This document shows positions 1 to 14,023 of a stretch of 64,000 nt of DNA, piece after piece. Source of the DNA: Mesodorylaimus sp. YZB2_4 (lineage: Eukaryota > Nematoda > Enoplea > Dorylaimida > Dorylaimidae); contig JASANH010001723.1 in assembly GCA_030248295.1 (NCBI GenBank), forward strand, positions 248,001 through 312,000, written 5' to 3'. How positions within the stretch are numbered: the first letter of the stretch is position 1; each line of letters opens with the position of its first letter. A program made the translations under genes and the position numbers. The notes beneath the pieces are model-generated. The model had not been told where the DNA came from. It did not search any database and worked only from the letters and a program-made list of their open reading frames with translations.

Positions 1-1583
1 TTATGACGAATGCGAGCCATCATTTCAGAAGCTTGCACACTACCAAGTCTCTCAATCTTAACGCGAAAACATTGCTACGAGTGACAAGCATGACCATCCT
101 GTGCTCGAATCCCTGCCAACATGTAACAAGCCACATACACGAATCCCTGCCCAAAGAATCACTCCCCACCAGCTAAATTAAAGTATTTTCTTCCGGCATG
201 ACTCCACAGCAAAGTTTTACGCGCCTCGGAAGCATCACGCCACGTGTTACAATACATAGTTCCACCTGATCGCGAAACAAGCGGAGCAGAAAGAGTGAAG
301 AGCGCTTTATCTTTTCTGATCCCACATAAGCTTCACTGAAACACTGACTAGCGCGTTGTGCAAATCCAGGCCTGGATTTCAAACCGGCAGACCACAGCAG
401 CACACCCCTGTTGGGCCGGCCAGGACACAGAACCCTTCCTCTCGACCCCCCCCCCCACCTCAGGTCCAGCAGGAAGAAAGAAAAGGAAGCAAAAGCGGTC
501 AAATTGTATGTGGGCAGGACCAAGCCCTGGCCTCCAAGCACCGGCCAATTGTCCAGCCAGCCTACATTACTCTATGTAAACTCATACAACTCACTCACTG
601 GACTCGACCCAAACCTGACCTGTCTCACACGCGATCAGATCAGGCTTAGGCGATCTGATCTGATCTCTACCCCCTGCCTCCTCCCCCCCCCCCAAAAAAA
701 AAACCCAGCCGACCTTGCCCATTCTTGACACAGATGATGCGTCACTCTTCAGTTTCTGGCCGGAACACCAACCTGATCATGCATTAAACGATAAGGAACA
801 CGACTACAACTAAAATCACCAGCAGATCCTACAGCCTGGTGAAAACTCCTCAATTCCGTAAACCGCTACTGTAGAAGTTGGTCAAGCTTACTCGCGATCA
901 GTCACCAGAAACCACCATCAGCTCGCCATTTGCATAAGCAGTTAAAAACCACGAGACTACCGAAAGCTGGAATCAAAGAAACCCATTTCCACTCGCAAAA
1001 ACGCAGTACTCACAAATTTTAAACATCTGGAACGATCAAAGCCTATCGACACTCCAGAAAAATCTAACCTGCTCATTCAACTGCGAAAGTGGCCCGGAAA
1101 ACATACTTGCCGCCATTAGATTAACAGAAGTTTTAAAAAAACCACATCAATCAAGAATGCATCTACTGCTTCAATTTTTTCGCTCTCTCGCTATCCTGCT
1201 AACCGAAACCGAATAATTCCACACAAAAAAGCGTTCTGCATTTGAAAATGTTCTACGCTTCAAATGGAGCAGGTAATCGATTTTACAAATCGACGAAAAA
1301 ATCAAACGATAAAAACGTAATACTCGCCGAGAAGTCAGGTGCTTCTTGGAGTCTCGATAAAGCTGCAGCCAGAAGCACAGCATCTGGCTAAGTAATTTAT
1401 GGACGTGCTAAAGTCACAAAAAACTTTGTTGTATCGAACGGACAAACTATGACCAGCTGGTACTTGACTGGGGCATTCAATTTGGTGCACCAGAGCGTAA
1501 ATCCTTGCAAAAACATGAATTTCGCGGGCATCGATTATCGAAGTCGATAGCGCTCCCTCATTACACATAGAATTGGTACTTAC
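1..1583. other. unc-89 intron sequence, no exon recognised
   Basis: This stretch follows the donor site of the PH-domain exon. I see no exon-like segment in it. It contains a C-run plus A-run near 684-703 and another C-run near 449-458. It is presumably the next unc-89 intron. Confidence 0.5.
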
Positions 1584-4500
1584 CTAAACCCTCCTTGGCC
1601 TCAGACACTTCCTTAACCCAGGCCTGTTTCGCAAATTCTGCTTGTGTTTTATCGATCGGTTGCAAATAGTAAGTATTCGAGGATGGGTCAGTCGGTGTGA
1701 ATATAATCATATCGCCATCCTCATTGATCTCGTATTTATCCAGCTGAAACAGAAGATATATTTCGCATCAACAACACATTTCTGAACTATCACTATCCCT
1801 CACCCTAATCGTTCCAACGTGTTTGAACTCTGGTAACTCTTCCGGATCTTCAGGATCTTGCCTTTCGGTAAATACCAGTCTCGATTTGAACAAGAAAACG
1901 TAGCGTAAGTTCCCATCGCCCGATTTGTCTCCTTCCCATACACGAAATTGTTCCTGAAATGAGATGGTGACACTTACTTAAAATGAAGGAGCATACTGGG
2001 CGTGCATACATGTCTAAGCAATCGTCCGAGTTTGCCAGTATCGCCGGGAAAGTCCTGAATATTCTTGATATAATTCAGGTCCGTGGCACGTCGCGGAATG
2101 CTCAACATCAATTCTAGCGCTCTCTGAAGACTCTCCGTACTCAATTCCGCGCGCGCCGTATATTTGATAAGTTCCTGGAAAGGGAGACGGAAAGTAGGCA
2201 CACCTAATGTTTACTATAATAAATGCAGGCATACCATACCTTGATATATTGCTGATACTGAAGCAATCGCGTCTGAGGTAATCGCAAATATTCGAGTAGT
2301 TTCCTGTCCTTTTCGACATTTTCCCTAATTTGCTAAAACGGGGATGCGAAAAGGTAATCAGGGAGTTTGGGTCTTCCTGTTGCTCTCGATATCGGTACTT
2401 ACGTCAAAGAAATCCTTGATCTTCGGATCTTCCAAAAGTTTCTCGGCATCTGGTAGATCTCTGCAATACTTGACATGGTGATCAAAATCTCGTTCCTAGA
2501 ACAAAGAAAGTGCGAAACCAATCAATAACGACAAATCAAAATCAAATTTACCAAACGAACAAACGTCTGCCCAACTTTTCCAGGATCATCGCTGTAATAC
2601 TGTAATCCTTTTAATAAAACGCTAAAATACCAATTGTTAGCTCATGGGTGAAGGCGGAATTTGGGAATAAAGCATTTACTTTGCATGAAAATTGTATAAT
2701 TCTCGTAAGTTCATAGTCAATTGATCGCGCATTTGACGGACGGGAGCAGGTGTCGTTGAGTCATCGAACACTTTCACATAAGTGTTGATCAGATGATGCA
2801 GGTGTGCCACGAACTCTTCCTCCGTACGTAATAACTCGTGGAAAACAGTGCTAGAAGAAAAAGCGTCAAAGTACGCAGCAAAGAACATGATGATGGACAG
2901 GTTGGAGAAGCCGTTTGGCCCAAAAAATTGTGAATGGCGATTCAGAAGAATGGGGAAAATTCAGAGTAAACCAATGGCGGCAGCGTTGCCAGATGCAAAA
3001 ATGAAAACTCGCTGCCAGGGACCTGAAAATCCGCTAAAATTCCGCTGTCATATTCAAGAAATCCGCCGAAAAATCCGCTAAAATTTCTCCGCGTTCTAGC
3101 ATTTACTCACACATCGCCCACACTATGCACGTCAAGTGGGCCATGCTGAGGGCGAGGGACACCAGAAGGGCAAGATTGAAGGTCGAAAAGGGACGCCCTA
3201 ACGCCCCCGACCACCTTACTCTGTCTGAATCTTATGCAAAGTGTGCAAGTTTGAGCACACAGCACTGAAGGATGAGGAGACAAGGACGAACCGATCAAGA
3301 GCCTGGGAGGTGGCTTGGGAATGGTCTAAAAATTAATTGCGTTACCTATTTCATGCCCCCCCACTCTAATAGTCGACCTTTCAGATCACAACACGCGGAC
3401 AAAACTGCCTCACAAGTCTAAGAAAAAGGGAATGCTGCTTTAAAAATGGTCGCACATAGGCTGCTATATTCCGATTTACACCAATCCGCCAGAATCCGCC
3501 AAAAAACCCAAAATCCGCTGCAAATTTCGCCAAAACAGTCAATCCGCTGTTTATCCCGCTGTCGGGCAAAAAATCCGCCGGATCTAGCGGATTCTAGCTG
3601 CATCTGGCAACGCTGAGACGCGTCCCCTTTTCAATTGAAGAAAACAGCTGCCAGAAAAACCAGAACTGCGCGAATCACTTCAACGGCAATCACAGTACGA
3701 AGCTTTGCGTTGGATACAGTAGGCTATCTCATCAGTGACAGAAACGACCTGCTGATTAAAAAAAGCAAACGAGAAACAAGGAGACGTTGCCATAAACATT
3801 TCTCCAGGAAAAGTGGAAATCAGTTCGAAATGAGCCCTACGTACCAGCTGGATGGCCCGAAAATGCCTTTTGAAAACATGAAAATTCGAGGAAACTAAAC
3901 TGATCGTCCGATCACAAAACTTTCCACAGTACTAACAATTTAAAACCTCGACTCAAAATCTTAACCGGCTCAAGAAGTTTAAAAGTTGGGCGAACTCTCG
4001 GTGAAGGAGCATCATCATGCATGAAAACCACGGACTACCAGACCATAGAACCGAAAGGCATTTGGCTGCGAATCGTGTGAAATGGACATCGATCATGACC
4101 AGGATGAAAAAAGGAACGTTTAACAACTAACCTAATAATGAATAATGAAAAACGTTTTCGAAAATACGGTTTTAGGTACCAAACCTACGGCGAGAACAAA
4201 TGATGATGAAGATTCAAATTTTACACACGACATAGATTTCCCGCCACCCAGCAGACAAGCAAATGCAGAGAGCGGGAATTTAAACTTGAAGGGGGAGCCC
4301 TTGCGGTATCTGCATAACAAATGTGGGAAAGAGTGCTCGGATGAAAAGAAAACATACTTTATCAAACCCATGTTGATATGGTCTAGTGTCTGTTTCATCA
4401 ACCTGCAGACAAGTTTTGTTTTTCCGAGTCATCGAAGATCTCTATCCATCACTTGGAGCATTACTTTCACACCTTTCCTCCATACGTTCAAGCCAAAGCA

Positions 4501-7041
4501 CTTATGATCAAACAGCTCATCTGTTCGTTCTTTGGGAAAACAGCAGTTGAGCAGCAGTGACTCACAGAGAGAAGTGTCCTCAAGCCTTTCAGCAGATTCT
4601 TGGAAACCGTTCCAAAAGCACAGTCTTTTTCTTCTCATGATGCTATGTAAGAGGACGAGCGTAGACAGGCAGGAATGCAGAACTAGCCGTTGCAGTCACT
4701 GTGACTCACTGCAGCCACAGTTTTTCGGGGAGATAAGGAAGAGGCATGGTAGTGCCTTGCTCTGATCACATAGCCAAGCTTGACACAGCACTAACTGACC
4801 GACGAGGCACAATACCCCAAACCCGAAAAAGTGCATAAAATACACGGATGCATGTACATCAGAGAGGGCTATGCGGAGCAAAGAATTAATCAAGGTATCC
4901 TAGAAAACCAGGCCAGCAAGGCCATGGGAGCGTGGGAGAAAACTCCTGGGAATGGGAATCCAACAAAACATGATCAGGCCATTCTTCTTTCTGACATCTG
5001 GCTACTGGCTCACCGATTGTACTTGTTGCCATGCCTCGAATAGACCGCGCCAATCGCAACTACGAGGAGGTAACGGGGTACGCAGTGTTCCAAGAATTAC
5101 ACTGCAGTCATGCCCCCCCCCCATATGAAGCCTTTCCAATCTGCGTTCAAAGCTCATACAATCTGTCTCTATGACATCGAGATTAGGCTTCACTCTTCCT
5201 CACCTTCACCTTCGTGCGTCCCTAAGCTTAATGATGTGGTAAGACAAGATCAGGCCATTATTCTTTCAGGCCGATCCAAAGTGTAGGGGTCGTCTAGCAA
5301 TCGATACTCTGCATAATCTACGGATTTCACCTGCCAGGGTAATATTTCAACCACGGACCAGGTCGGAAAATGCCTGTTTTGGGTGGTGAAAGCTCTAATT
5401 GGCCACTCCCTCTAGTAACACAGGCTCAGACACATTAAACTGTTGAGTCGGCGAACCTGACCTTGGGCATCCTTCGTGGTCTCCTGGTCTCGTGTCTCTG
5501 CCTCTCGCCCTTTGCAGGTTTCCTCGTTAGGGCCGTCGCCTGTCAGGGTGATGTTTAGGTCAGGACCAGGTCGGAAACACCAACCTTCAAGGTTGGTGCA
5601 AAAGTTCACCAGTCACTCATTCCAGTAACACGGACCCAGAGGTACTTGCTCGCGCTCGCGCGAAGGTAAAAATTACAAAAACGTCAGGCCACTCCTGCCT
5701 AACAGACGCCGGGGCTGTATCGTTTTATACCAGCAGATCCGAGATCCTGCGAGGTCTCATTATTCACGCACCGCGCTTGCATCTACAGTGCCTATTGTGA
5801 AGGCAAGTTCCAGGTCTTGGTAAAGGCACTCAGGTGGGTGCCCATACCACACTGCAAGTCACAAGTCATCAACGGTAGCCTTTAAATAAAATCCCAGCCA
5901 CCACATAAAAAACGTGAGACCGACGAAACTGATAAACATGGGAATAAACGATGATCTCTCAAGACGATAAGAAGCCAGAAAAAGGGCTTCGAAGAAACCT
6001 TCTAAAAAAGCATTGATGAACTGACAGCATCCAAAACACTGACATGGACACTGACATGGACTCGCCAATCACGAACAAGACCAAACAAAAACTGCAGTCA
6101 ACCTAAGCCCAAGTTGGTCAACAACAGCTGAGCCGAGGAAACGAGTGCTGACAAACCTGATGAAGCTTTCGGAAGGGACAAGGGAGTGGACTCAATCCCT
6201 CGGAAATACAAAAATGACCAATCAACTCATATCCGCAGGATTTCGAGAATAAGAATATGTTTTTGATCTTTAAAAAATTAGCTATCCCATATCAAAGCAC
6301 CCTCTACTGCAGACCATGTGACCACACGGTTCCAGCACCCAGTAAGCTCCCAATGCCAAGTACTCACTCTCGTTTAGCCAGTGCTTCTTCGCCCTTGGTC
6401 ATGTGCATGACTCCGTTCGTAATCTCCCTCGTCTTCCTCTTCTGTCTGTAGTACTCAGCCGGTGACTCGAATAATGAGCCCGGCGCCCATCCCGTTTGAG
6501 GAGGTCGAGCCTGAGTCGAAGAACCAACAAGTTCCTACTCCACTCCACTTTTACGAGCGGACCGTGTGAACTCACTTTCGTGCGTACGAGCCATGAAGCT
6601 GGATTTTTATTATCCAGCACTTCCACAATTTGACCCTCTTCCAGTGCTAGGCCGTCCTTGTCGTTCGCTTCCGGTTTATAGTCCTGTATGGCTATGTAGA
6701 CCGGTAATGTCCGCGTGTCGGAACCCTGAACGAGAAAAAGTAATGGCCAATGGCCTACTGACCCGGTCAAAGAGTAATGTGCTCAGCTATTCGATTCGCA
6801 CTGGCCAAGCAGTGGGGTCGTGCCAGCTGCCGATCTCATTAATCATATGAAATTGGAAAAAGAACAAATCAAAACTTACCGATACGACTTCTCTCGTTGT
6901 GCTGGTGGCCCCTCTGGCGCTGCTGTATTCAGTGCCCGTTTCGCGTCGGTAAGTCGATTTGGCTTCGTGCGTGCCCAGCGAGTACTCAGTCGAGGCCACA
7001 GTTCGCTTATAGCTACTGTATTTATAGCCTTTCGAAGCCAT
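1584..7041 (-). CDS. unc-89: UNC-89/obscurin, N-terminal part (SH3-DH-PH), continues beyond base 1
   Basis: Giant muscle scaffold and Rho-family guanine nucleotide exchange factor of the sarcomere M-line. Ten exons read on the minus strand: 6880-7041 (start codon at 7041, Tyr/Ser/Thr-rich tail like that of C. elegans UNC-89), 6576-6725 (SH3: VYIAIQDY, EEGQIVEVLD), 6368-6510 (end of SH3, ARPPQTGWAPGS, then EYYRQKRKTREI), 2680-2850, 2552-2621, 2403-2495, 2240-2332, 2010-2174 (DH domain: FHELLRTEEEFV, LLKGLQYYSDDPGKVGQTFV, PGDTGKLGRLLRH), 1804-1953 and 1584-1743 (PH domain: FRVWEGD, LRYVFLFKSRLVFTE, IRLDKYEI, KQAWVKEV). All junctions are GT-AG and keep frame. The third intron (2851-6367, 3.5 kb) holds a TIR element and other repeats. 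The exon ending at 1584 has a good donor, so the Ig domains and kinase region expected in this family must lie outside the window. Identification is strong from collinear similarity to UNC-89. Confidence 0.93.
2981..3615. mobile_element. TIR-bounded element (635 bp) in unc-89 intron
   Basis: A perfect 17-bp terminal inverted repeat bounds the element: CAGCGTTGCCAGATGCA at 2981-2997 and its reverse complement at 3599-3615. Inside each end lie clusters of the motif AATCCGC(C/T), at about 3028-3090 and 3480-3580, resembling subterminal repeats of non-autonomous hAT-like transposons. No transposase ORF is present. I found no convincing target-site duplication, so the superfamily is not settled. 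Confidence 0.7.
5329..5640. repeat. Imperfect direct duplication of a ~100 bp unit
   Basis: Segments 5329-5430 and 5536-5640 share the order CACCTGCCAGGG / GCCTGTCAGGG, GGACCAGGTCGGAAA, and a closing TAACACAGGCTCAGA / TAACACGGACCCAGA, about 207 bp apart inside the long unc-89 intron. The end of the unit recurs at about 12706-12745 in an ETFA intron (CACTCACTCCCTCCGGTAAT), so it is a dispersed repeat. Confidence 0.55.
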
Positions 7042-8017
7042 GTCGCCAGTTTCCCTTTGTCCTATTCGTCTACACTGGTCGCTGCTTCATGAAAGTATGC
7101 TTGATTAATGGGGCCGTCCTAGTCGTCTAAGAATCTCTGACACTTCCCCAAGATTGACACGGCCCGACTCGAATCGTATGCCCAATCGAGTTACAGAACA
7201 GCTGCTTGGTGCGAAATTCGAATAAGCCGGGGGCTGCGAGTAGGTGACTGCTGGCTCTAGGGCCGACGAGTAGCCGATGGTCACTCGGGATCGAGAACGG
7301 TGAGAGCACGACTTGCTACCAGCCGCCTGGGAAACGTGTCAGTAATAACGATTAAGCGACGAGGCTCGCTCGTTTTCTACACGAAACCAAAGGGCGGGCA
7401 CAAAACACACGACGCGCCACACCGAGCACGCGTCGTCGAAGTGAGCAGGAATTCCTCTCCCAAAAGTTTCACTTTTGAGCCAGAGAGAATGAGCTTTCGA
7501 GAAAAACGTCTTGGGCCCGGTTGCGGGCGCCAGCTGCTCTCCCGTTCATACCATGCCAGAGTGTATTCCTGGTCTGCGCCAGCTGAGTCTCGCTCGCTCC
7601 TCGCCTCGTCTCGTTACGTAAGACACCCTCCGGCCATACAATCAGCCCGAGCTTTTACCTGGCCTCCAACTTACGAAAATGTTCCAAACTCTCTAAAACT
7701 TTTCCTCTAGCCTCTTTTCAAGATCCGGCTTTTAGACTTTCGATGCACTCGAAAATCTTCGCGAGCCTCGGGGGACGGCCTCCGGTGTGTAAATAGAACA
7801 ACATTTGACGAACGAACCCCCTCGCCACTCCAACATCCAACTATGATTCATAAGAAACCGAGTCCTCCCTTCGCCTAAAGAACTTTGTAACCAAGCCCCC
7901 CCCCCACTAACATAGTACGCCAGAGGTTATTTTTTCCATTTCGATTTTCACTTAAATGAATTCATTGCATAATCAAAATAATCAAGACGATTTACAACCC
8001 CCAAAAACTCATTCCAA
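7042..8017. other. Intergenic region between cupin gene and unc-89
   Basis: This stretch presumably carries the unc-89 promoter and the 3' UTR of the upstream cupin gene. I see no coding exon. A C-run lies near 7897-7906. No splice acceptor sits close to the unc-89 start codon, unlike the six genes upstream. Confidence 0.4.
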
Positions 8018-8710
8018 CTACGCGTTGAAAAACTTCCCAGCCAACTCCCGATCACTTTCATTTTTCATTTGAGACTTCAATAAATTACGATCAGCCATTT
8101 CGAAATCGTTGATGTCGAAACCTATAAATGATCACATTTTTCAGACTCTACTAAAAACGAAACTAACTACTGCAATGGCGGGAAAGTCAAATTCAAATCA
8201 ATGGGATACCAAATATCCTTAATTTGGCGGGAAATTCAAAACTTAAAATCCAAACTTACCCGGACATAAGAGGACAGTCGACAAGCAGTAATCACCCAAC
8301 TGAGGATCCATCTCCACAGCAAACCAACATCCGGCGAGAATCTTGACCAATCCGCATGGTTCTAACCGTTTCACCTGGATGCATTTTTCCATCATTCGTT
8401 CATCAAAAATATAAATCTAAAATGCCATTGGCGTCGTGGCTGCCATGAGCACGTGAGGACAACTTACGGTCAACGTGCCCCCGGCCTGATGTACCCATAG
8501 CTCGTCACTGGTCCGCATACGATGCCACGGTGAGAACTGACCCTTCTCGTAGAGGAAGTGGACAGTGTCGGCCAGTGGGATCGTGCGATCGTCCTTCAGC
8601 GTGATACTTCTCGACGAGACATAGGTGACCTCGCTCATGAACCCGTTCTCGATCGGATGCTTCCTCAAGCCCAATTTCGAGATCAGTTCCTGCGCCGATG
8701 GGGTGCTCAT
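8018..8710 (-). CDS. Cupin_5 (DUF985) family protein, 153 aa
   Basis: Small beta-barrel cupin of the cupin_5/DUF985 family; the biochemical role of the family is uncertain (sugar isomerase-like or metal-binding). Three exons: 8468-8710 (AQELISKLGLRKHPIENG, then HFLYEKGQFSPWHRM and DELWVHQAGG), 8260-8374 (VKRLEPCGLVKILAGCWFAV, LGDYCLSTVLLCPG) and 8018-8121 (FDINDFEMADRNLL, stop). The closing G-FDxxDFE is typical of the family's end. Length is normal and frame is kept over both introns. A splice acceptor lies 12 nt upstream of the start. It sits between GLMP and unc-89 on the same strand. Confidence 0.88.
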
Positions 8711-8722
8711 CGTGGGCGAATC

Positions 8723-8730
8723 CTGAAAGT
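8723..8730 (-). promoter_or_regulatory. Splice acceptor 12 nt before the cupin start (possible trans-splice site)
   Basis: On the minus strand the sequence reads ACTTTCAG followed by 12 nt and the ATG. This is a good 3' splice site with no coding exon recognised upstream of it. It could take a spliced leader or end an intron in the 5' UTR. Confidence 0.5.
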
Positions 8731-9130
8731 TGCTTAGACCGAGTCAGCATCTGGTTATAACCAATCCTAACGCGAGTCTAGCCATCTGCCTCGGTGATCA
8801 GGTCACTGGGCGTTCCTTGCTCAATCTGTAATGGTCCATTGAACTAACGTAGGACCCCGTCCCGCCTTGCACACACTTTCGGAGCCATAGACCACGACCA
8901 CCAATTCAAAAATCTCCTGGTATCTAATCCATCACTAACGAACAAAACCCTCTTTCCCTTGATTATTTGATCGCATAAATCCCTCGCTCATCACAAACCA
9001 CCAACCCACTCAATAGACCACACAGTAAATAACCAATCCACTCAAACTCCCAACACACCCATCTCCCGTATTAAAGCACCCTTTGATAAACTGATAATAA
9101 ATATAAAGCACATAACCCTCCCCAAATCAA

Positions 9131-11690
9131 TTAGGTATCATTGATCAAGTTCTCGTATGGAGTCGCCGTACGTCGTTTCCGAATGATCAGATATGGAACA
9201 CCAACGAACAAAGCCAATGCGGGAAGAACCAAACTCGCAATCAGGACAATGATAACAACCGTCGACAGTGCCTCCGGCGGTTTGGACCCCCATCCAACGC
9301 CCAGTGACCTGAAATCACATCAACTAGAATTAGAAACCATCCAGAAGCATGCAACGAGGACAAACTTACCACACCAGGTATCGATAATTACTGTAGAACT
9401 TGTCCTTTTGCAAGCCTAACGTCATGTTGAACGCCACCGCATGTTGGGGGAATGACTTTCCGAAAAAGGCTGCGAGAACATTGCTCATTGTAAGATTGTC
9501 CATCGAGGAAGCGTTTGCCACCTAAAACACACACAACAGTGTATTTCAAGCTATACTTCATTCCCTGTTTCCTCTTACTTGTTTCACATCGCCATGCTTG
9601 GCCCTCGTAAAACTATCGAAAGAACGCGAGCTTTGACGATAGGCAACCGGCTTCCACATCACAAATCCATCCTGGCCCGGCATGGATAAATAATATGTCT
9701 AGAAAAAATGAATATACAGCACAACAAAAACAAAGTCTCTCGCTCCCTTCGAGGTATACTCTAAGCCCGCATGAACAGTACAGTAGATTTCCTCTACAGC
9801 AGAACTGGCCTCGCAACTCACCCGGAAGACACCAGGCGTATACTCATCATCGATGTTCGACTCCTCCGTCAGTTCGTACTGATCGTTTCTGCTTGTGATC
9901 GCTGCGTACGAAACTGTAGCAGTCTCGACGGCCAGGCGAGGCTGAGTGAAGTTACGAGTCTCGATGTTGTCCAATTCCAGATCCAATTGGCAACCTATAT
10001 CCGAATGAGGCAATCGAGGCAACGACTCACTTCTGCCGGCCAAATCGAATATTTCCACCTGCAAAAGGATACGACTTTAATGCAAACACAAAACCAGAAA
10101 TCTTAGTTATCTTACTGAAATGCGCACAGTGCCATTTTGCCCCAACCACAACTGGTCATCGCCATCACCGCTGATGGCTAAACTGGCCGTAACTCTCGTT
10201 CCATTACTCACTGTGACGTTCTTCCACAGCAGCCTTTCAAACGGGATACCATCAATGGCATTCGACGGCCACGATCGATCGACATTCGCTGTATCATTCT
10301 GATCATTGAACAGCCATATCTGAAAGCAGGGGCTGATCAGGTAAGTTATCAGCGGCTAACCTAAGCTCTCACTCTCGAGAACAGCACGCCCATGGCGTGA
10401 TAGATGTTTCCATCGACAGAGATGCTGTGTCCTCGTTCGCTCTCCTTCAGATACTTTCTCCAATCGATGTTGACACGAGAGTGCTTGTCGGTCAGCAACA
10501 TGAGCACTGCCGGACCACCCACCGTACTGAACATAATATGAACAGTTCGATTCGACTCCTCCACACCTTCTTCATTCGAGATGAAATACAGCAAAGAGTT
10601 GACGCTGTTAGAAGAATTTTTCAGCCCGTCATGAGCGCAGTCGATGCTTTGCGGACACTGTGGATTCCAGGAGACCGACATCTGAAAATGACCACATTTC
10701 TGGTATAGAATAGATAGTATTATCCGTAAGATGTTTCAAAAATTTCTGTGGGCTCGTCTCCCTATTCTCCTCACACGTCTTGCCTATAGGCGACCTAAGA
10801 GAAGCAATGCCGCGAAGCGACCAACTCTCGCGCAGCTTTCCTCTGTGTGTCTCCACTAGGAGCACCTCCACGCGAGGGCATCCTGTGCCAGCATTAGCGT
10901 CCTAGGAGCGGCCGCGGTGGTGCAGTGGTTCGGCATTCGTCTCTCCGTATTGCTTTGGAGCGAGTATGTAGCCTCGTCCCGAGTTCGATCCCCGTTGATG
11001 GAGGTCGGTTTGCGAGCCATAAACCCTCGCTGACCTTGCACGCCAGGCCGTCGGGGACTCACCCGGTACTGTCGAGGTGCTCCGAGTGGAGAGATGGTAG
11101 CATAACGAGTAGACAGTCTCGGCTGTCGAACGCCGACAGGGTTCAAAGTCCACCCGCCATCGTCTGAAGAAGTCGGTGTCCTGTCCAGGAGGCCCTCGCG
11201 TGGAGGTGCTCCTAGTGGAGACACGCAGAGCTGTTGTGTGTGGCGCTCCCCGTACAGCCCTGCGTATAAGGTTTGACTGCTGGCCGACTATAGGCAAAAC
11301 GGGCTTCCGCCCACAAAAATTAAAAAAAAAATTAGCGTCATAGGATAAAGGGATGGTCCCTCCCTACTCCCTGATAAAAGAGTAGGGTAGGGACCTTCCC
11401 AACGGTTTTTGAGGAGGCTTCCTGATTACTCGGTACAAAATGATTGTCAATTACCGTTATGTGCTCCTTAGCCCTCGAGTGCGCTGTACAGTATAGTGCT
11501 TGGCTATGGATAAAGTATGACATGAGTATGACATGACATGAGATCGCATCCAAAACGCCCTCTCCACTATTCTTAGACCACCCCAAGCCAGCACATCCAA
11601 GACCATACGTACCGTCCTTTTCCCACTACCCATGCTCGCCAAGGCCATCAGCCCGATCCATAAACCCGCAACCAACCGGATGATCGTCAT
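9131..11690 (-). CDS. GLMP: Glycosylated lysosomal membrane protein (GLMP/NCU-G1)
   Basis: Lysosomal type I membrane glycoprotein, a partner of the transporter MFSD1 in vertebrates. Exon 1 (11613-11690) encodes a signal peptide (MTIIRLVAGLWIGLMALASM) and splices in phase 0 to an exon starting near 10681 (MSVSWNPQC). Family hallmarks follow: FSTVGGPAVLMLLTDKHSRV and VNIDWRKYL, GNIYHAMGVLFSRV, WPSNAIDGIPFERLLWKNVT, SNIDDEYTPGVFR (matching the family's SIDDEYAPAVF), GFVMWKPVAYRQSSRSF, AVAFNMTLG and YSNYRYLVW, then one C-terminal TM segment and a short cytosolic tail YENLINDT. Several N-x-S/T sites fit a lumenal glycoprotein. The first intron (about 930 bp) carries two SINE-like repeats. A splice acceptor lies 8 nt upstream of the start. 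Confidence 0.9.
10836..11330 (+). repeat. SINE family B, copy 1 (tRNA-like head)
   Basis: A tRNA-like segment at about 10908-10996 has A-box-like GGTGGTGCAGTGGTTCGGC and B-box-like GAGTTCGATCCCC. The element ends with CCCACAAAAATTAAAAAA, a typical SINE tail. Related copies lie inverted at 19925-20232 and 60285-60535. This copy sits in the first GLMP intron. Confidence 0.65.
11434..11535 (+). repeat. SINE family A, body fragment
   Basis: Shares GTACAAAATGATTGTCAA, TTAGCCCTCGAGTGCGCTGT and GTGCTTGGCTAT, then ATAAAGTATGACATGA, in the same order with the longer copy at 15255-15430. It lacks the tRNA-like head. Confidence 0.6.
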
Positions 11691-11698
11691 TTGTAGAC

Positions 11699-11706
11699 CT
11701 AAGACA
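11699..11706 (-). promoter_or_regulatory. Splice acceptor 8 nt before the GLMP start (possible trans-splice site)
   Basis: The minus strand reads TGTCTTAG, 8 nt and then the ATG of the signal peptide. No coding exon is recognised upstream in the 188-nt gap to ETFA, which favours spliced-leader addition over a cis intron. Confidence 0.5.
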
Positions 11707-11878
11707 TAATCACACATTGAGAATATTTCCATCATTTCAGGGTCCTACGATATTAGGCCACAAACCGTAGCGCACAACCCACACGCCTCTACCGAAAATG
11801 TTTACTATATCAACCTATGCACTACATAATACCATAACGGTTAAACGGTAATGTGCAATAGACTATCCTAATATCACC

Positions 11879-13991
<2,113 letters not shown>

Positions 13992-13995
13992 AACA

Positions 13996-14005
13996 CTAAC
14001 AGAAA
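13996..14005 (-). promoter_or_regulatory. Splice acceptor 4 nt before the ETFA start (possible trans-splice site)
   Basis: The minus strand reads TTTCTGTTAG, then TGTT and the ATG. It lies wholly inside the 32-nt gap between the MRPL3 stop and the ETFA start. That leaves no room for an independent promoter, so trans-splicing of a shared precursor is the simplest reading. Confidence 0.6.
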
Positions 14006-14023
14006 TCACTATATACACCTCGG

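Noticed and set aside
5859..6068. 69-aa minus-strand ORF with two hydrophobic stretches inside the unc-89 intron
   Set aside because: No family resemblance, no upstream signals, and short hydrophobic ORFs are common by chance. Not supported as a nested gene.
7300..7710. 136-codon plus-strand ORF upstream of unc-89
   Set aside because: Arg/Ser-rich, no motif, no splice or family support. It lies in the unc-89 5' region and looks like a chance frame.
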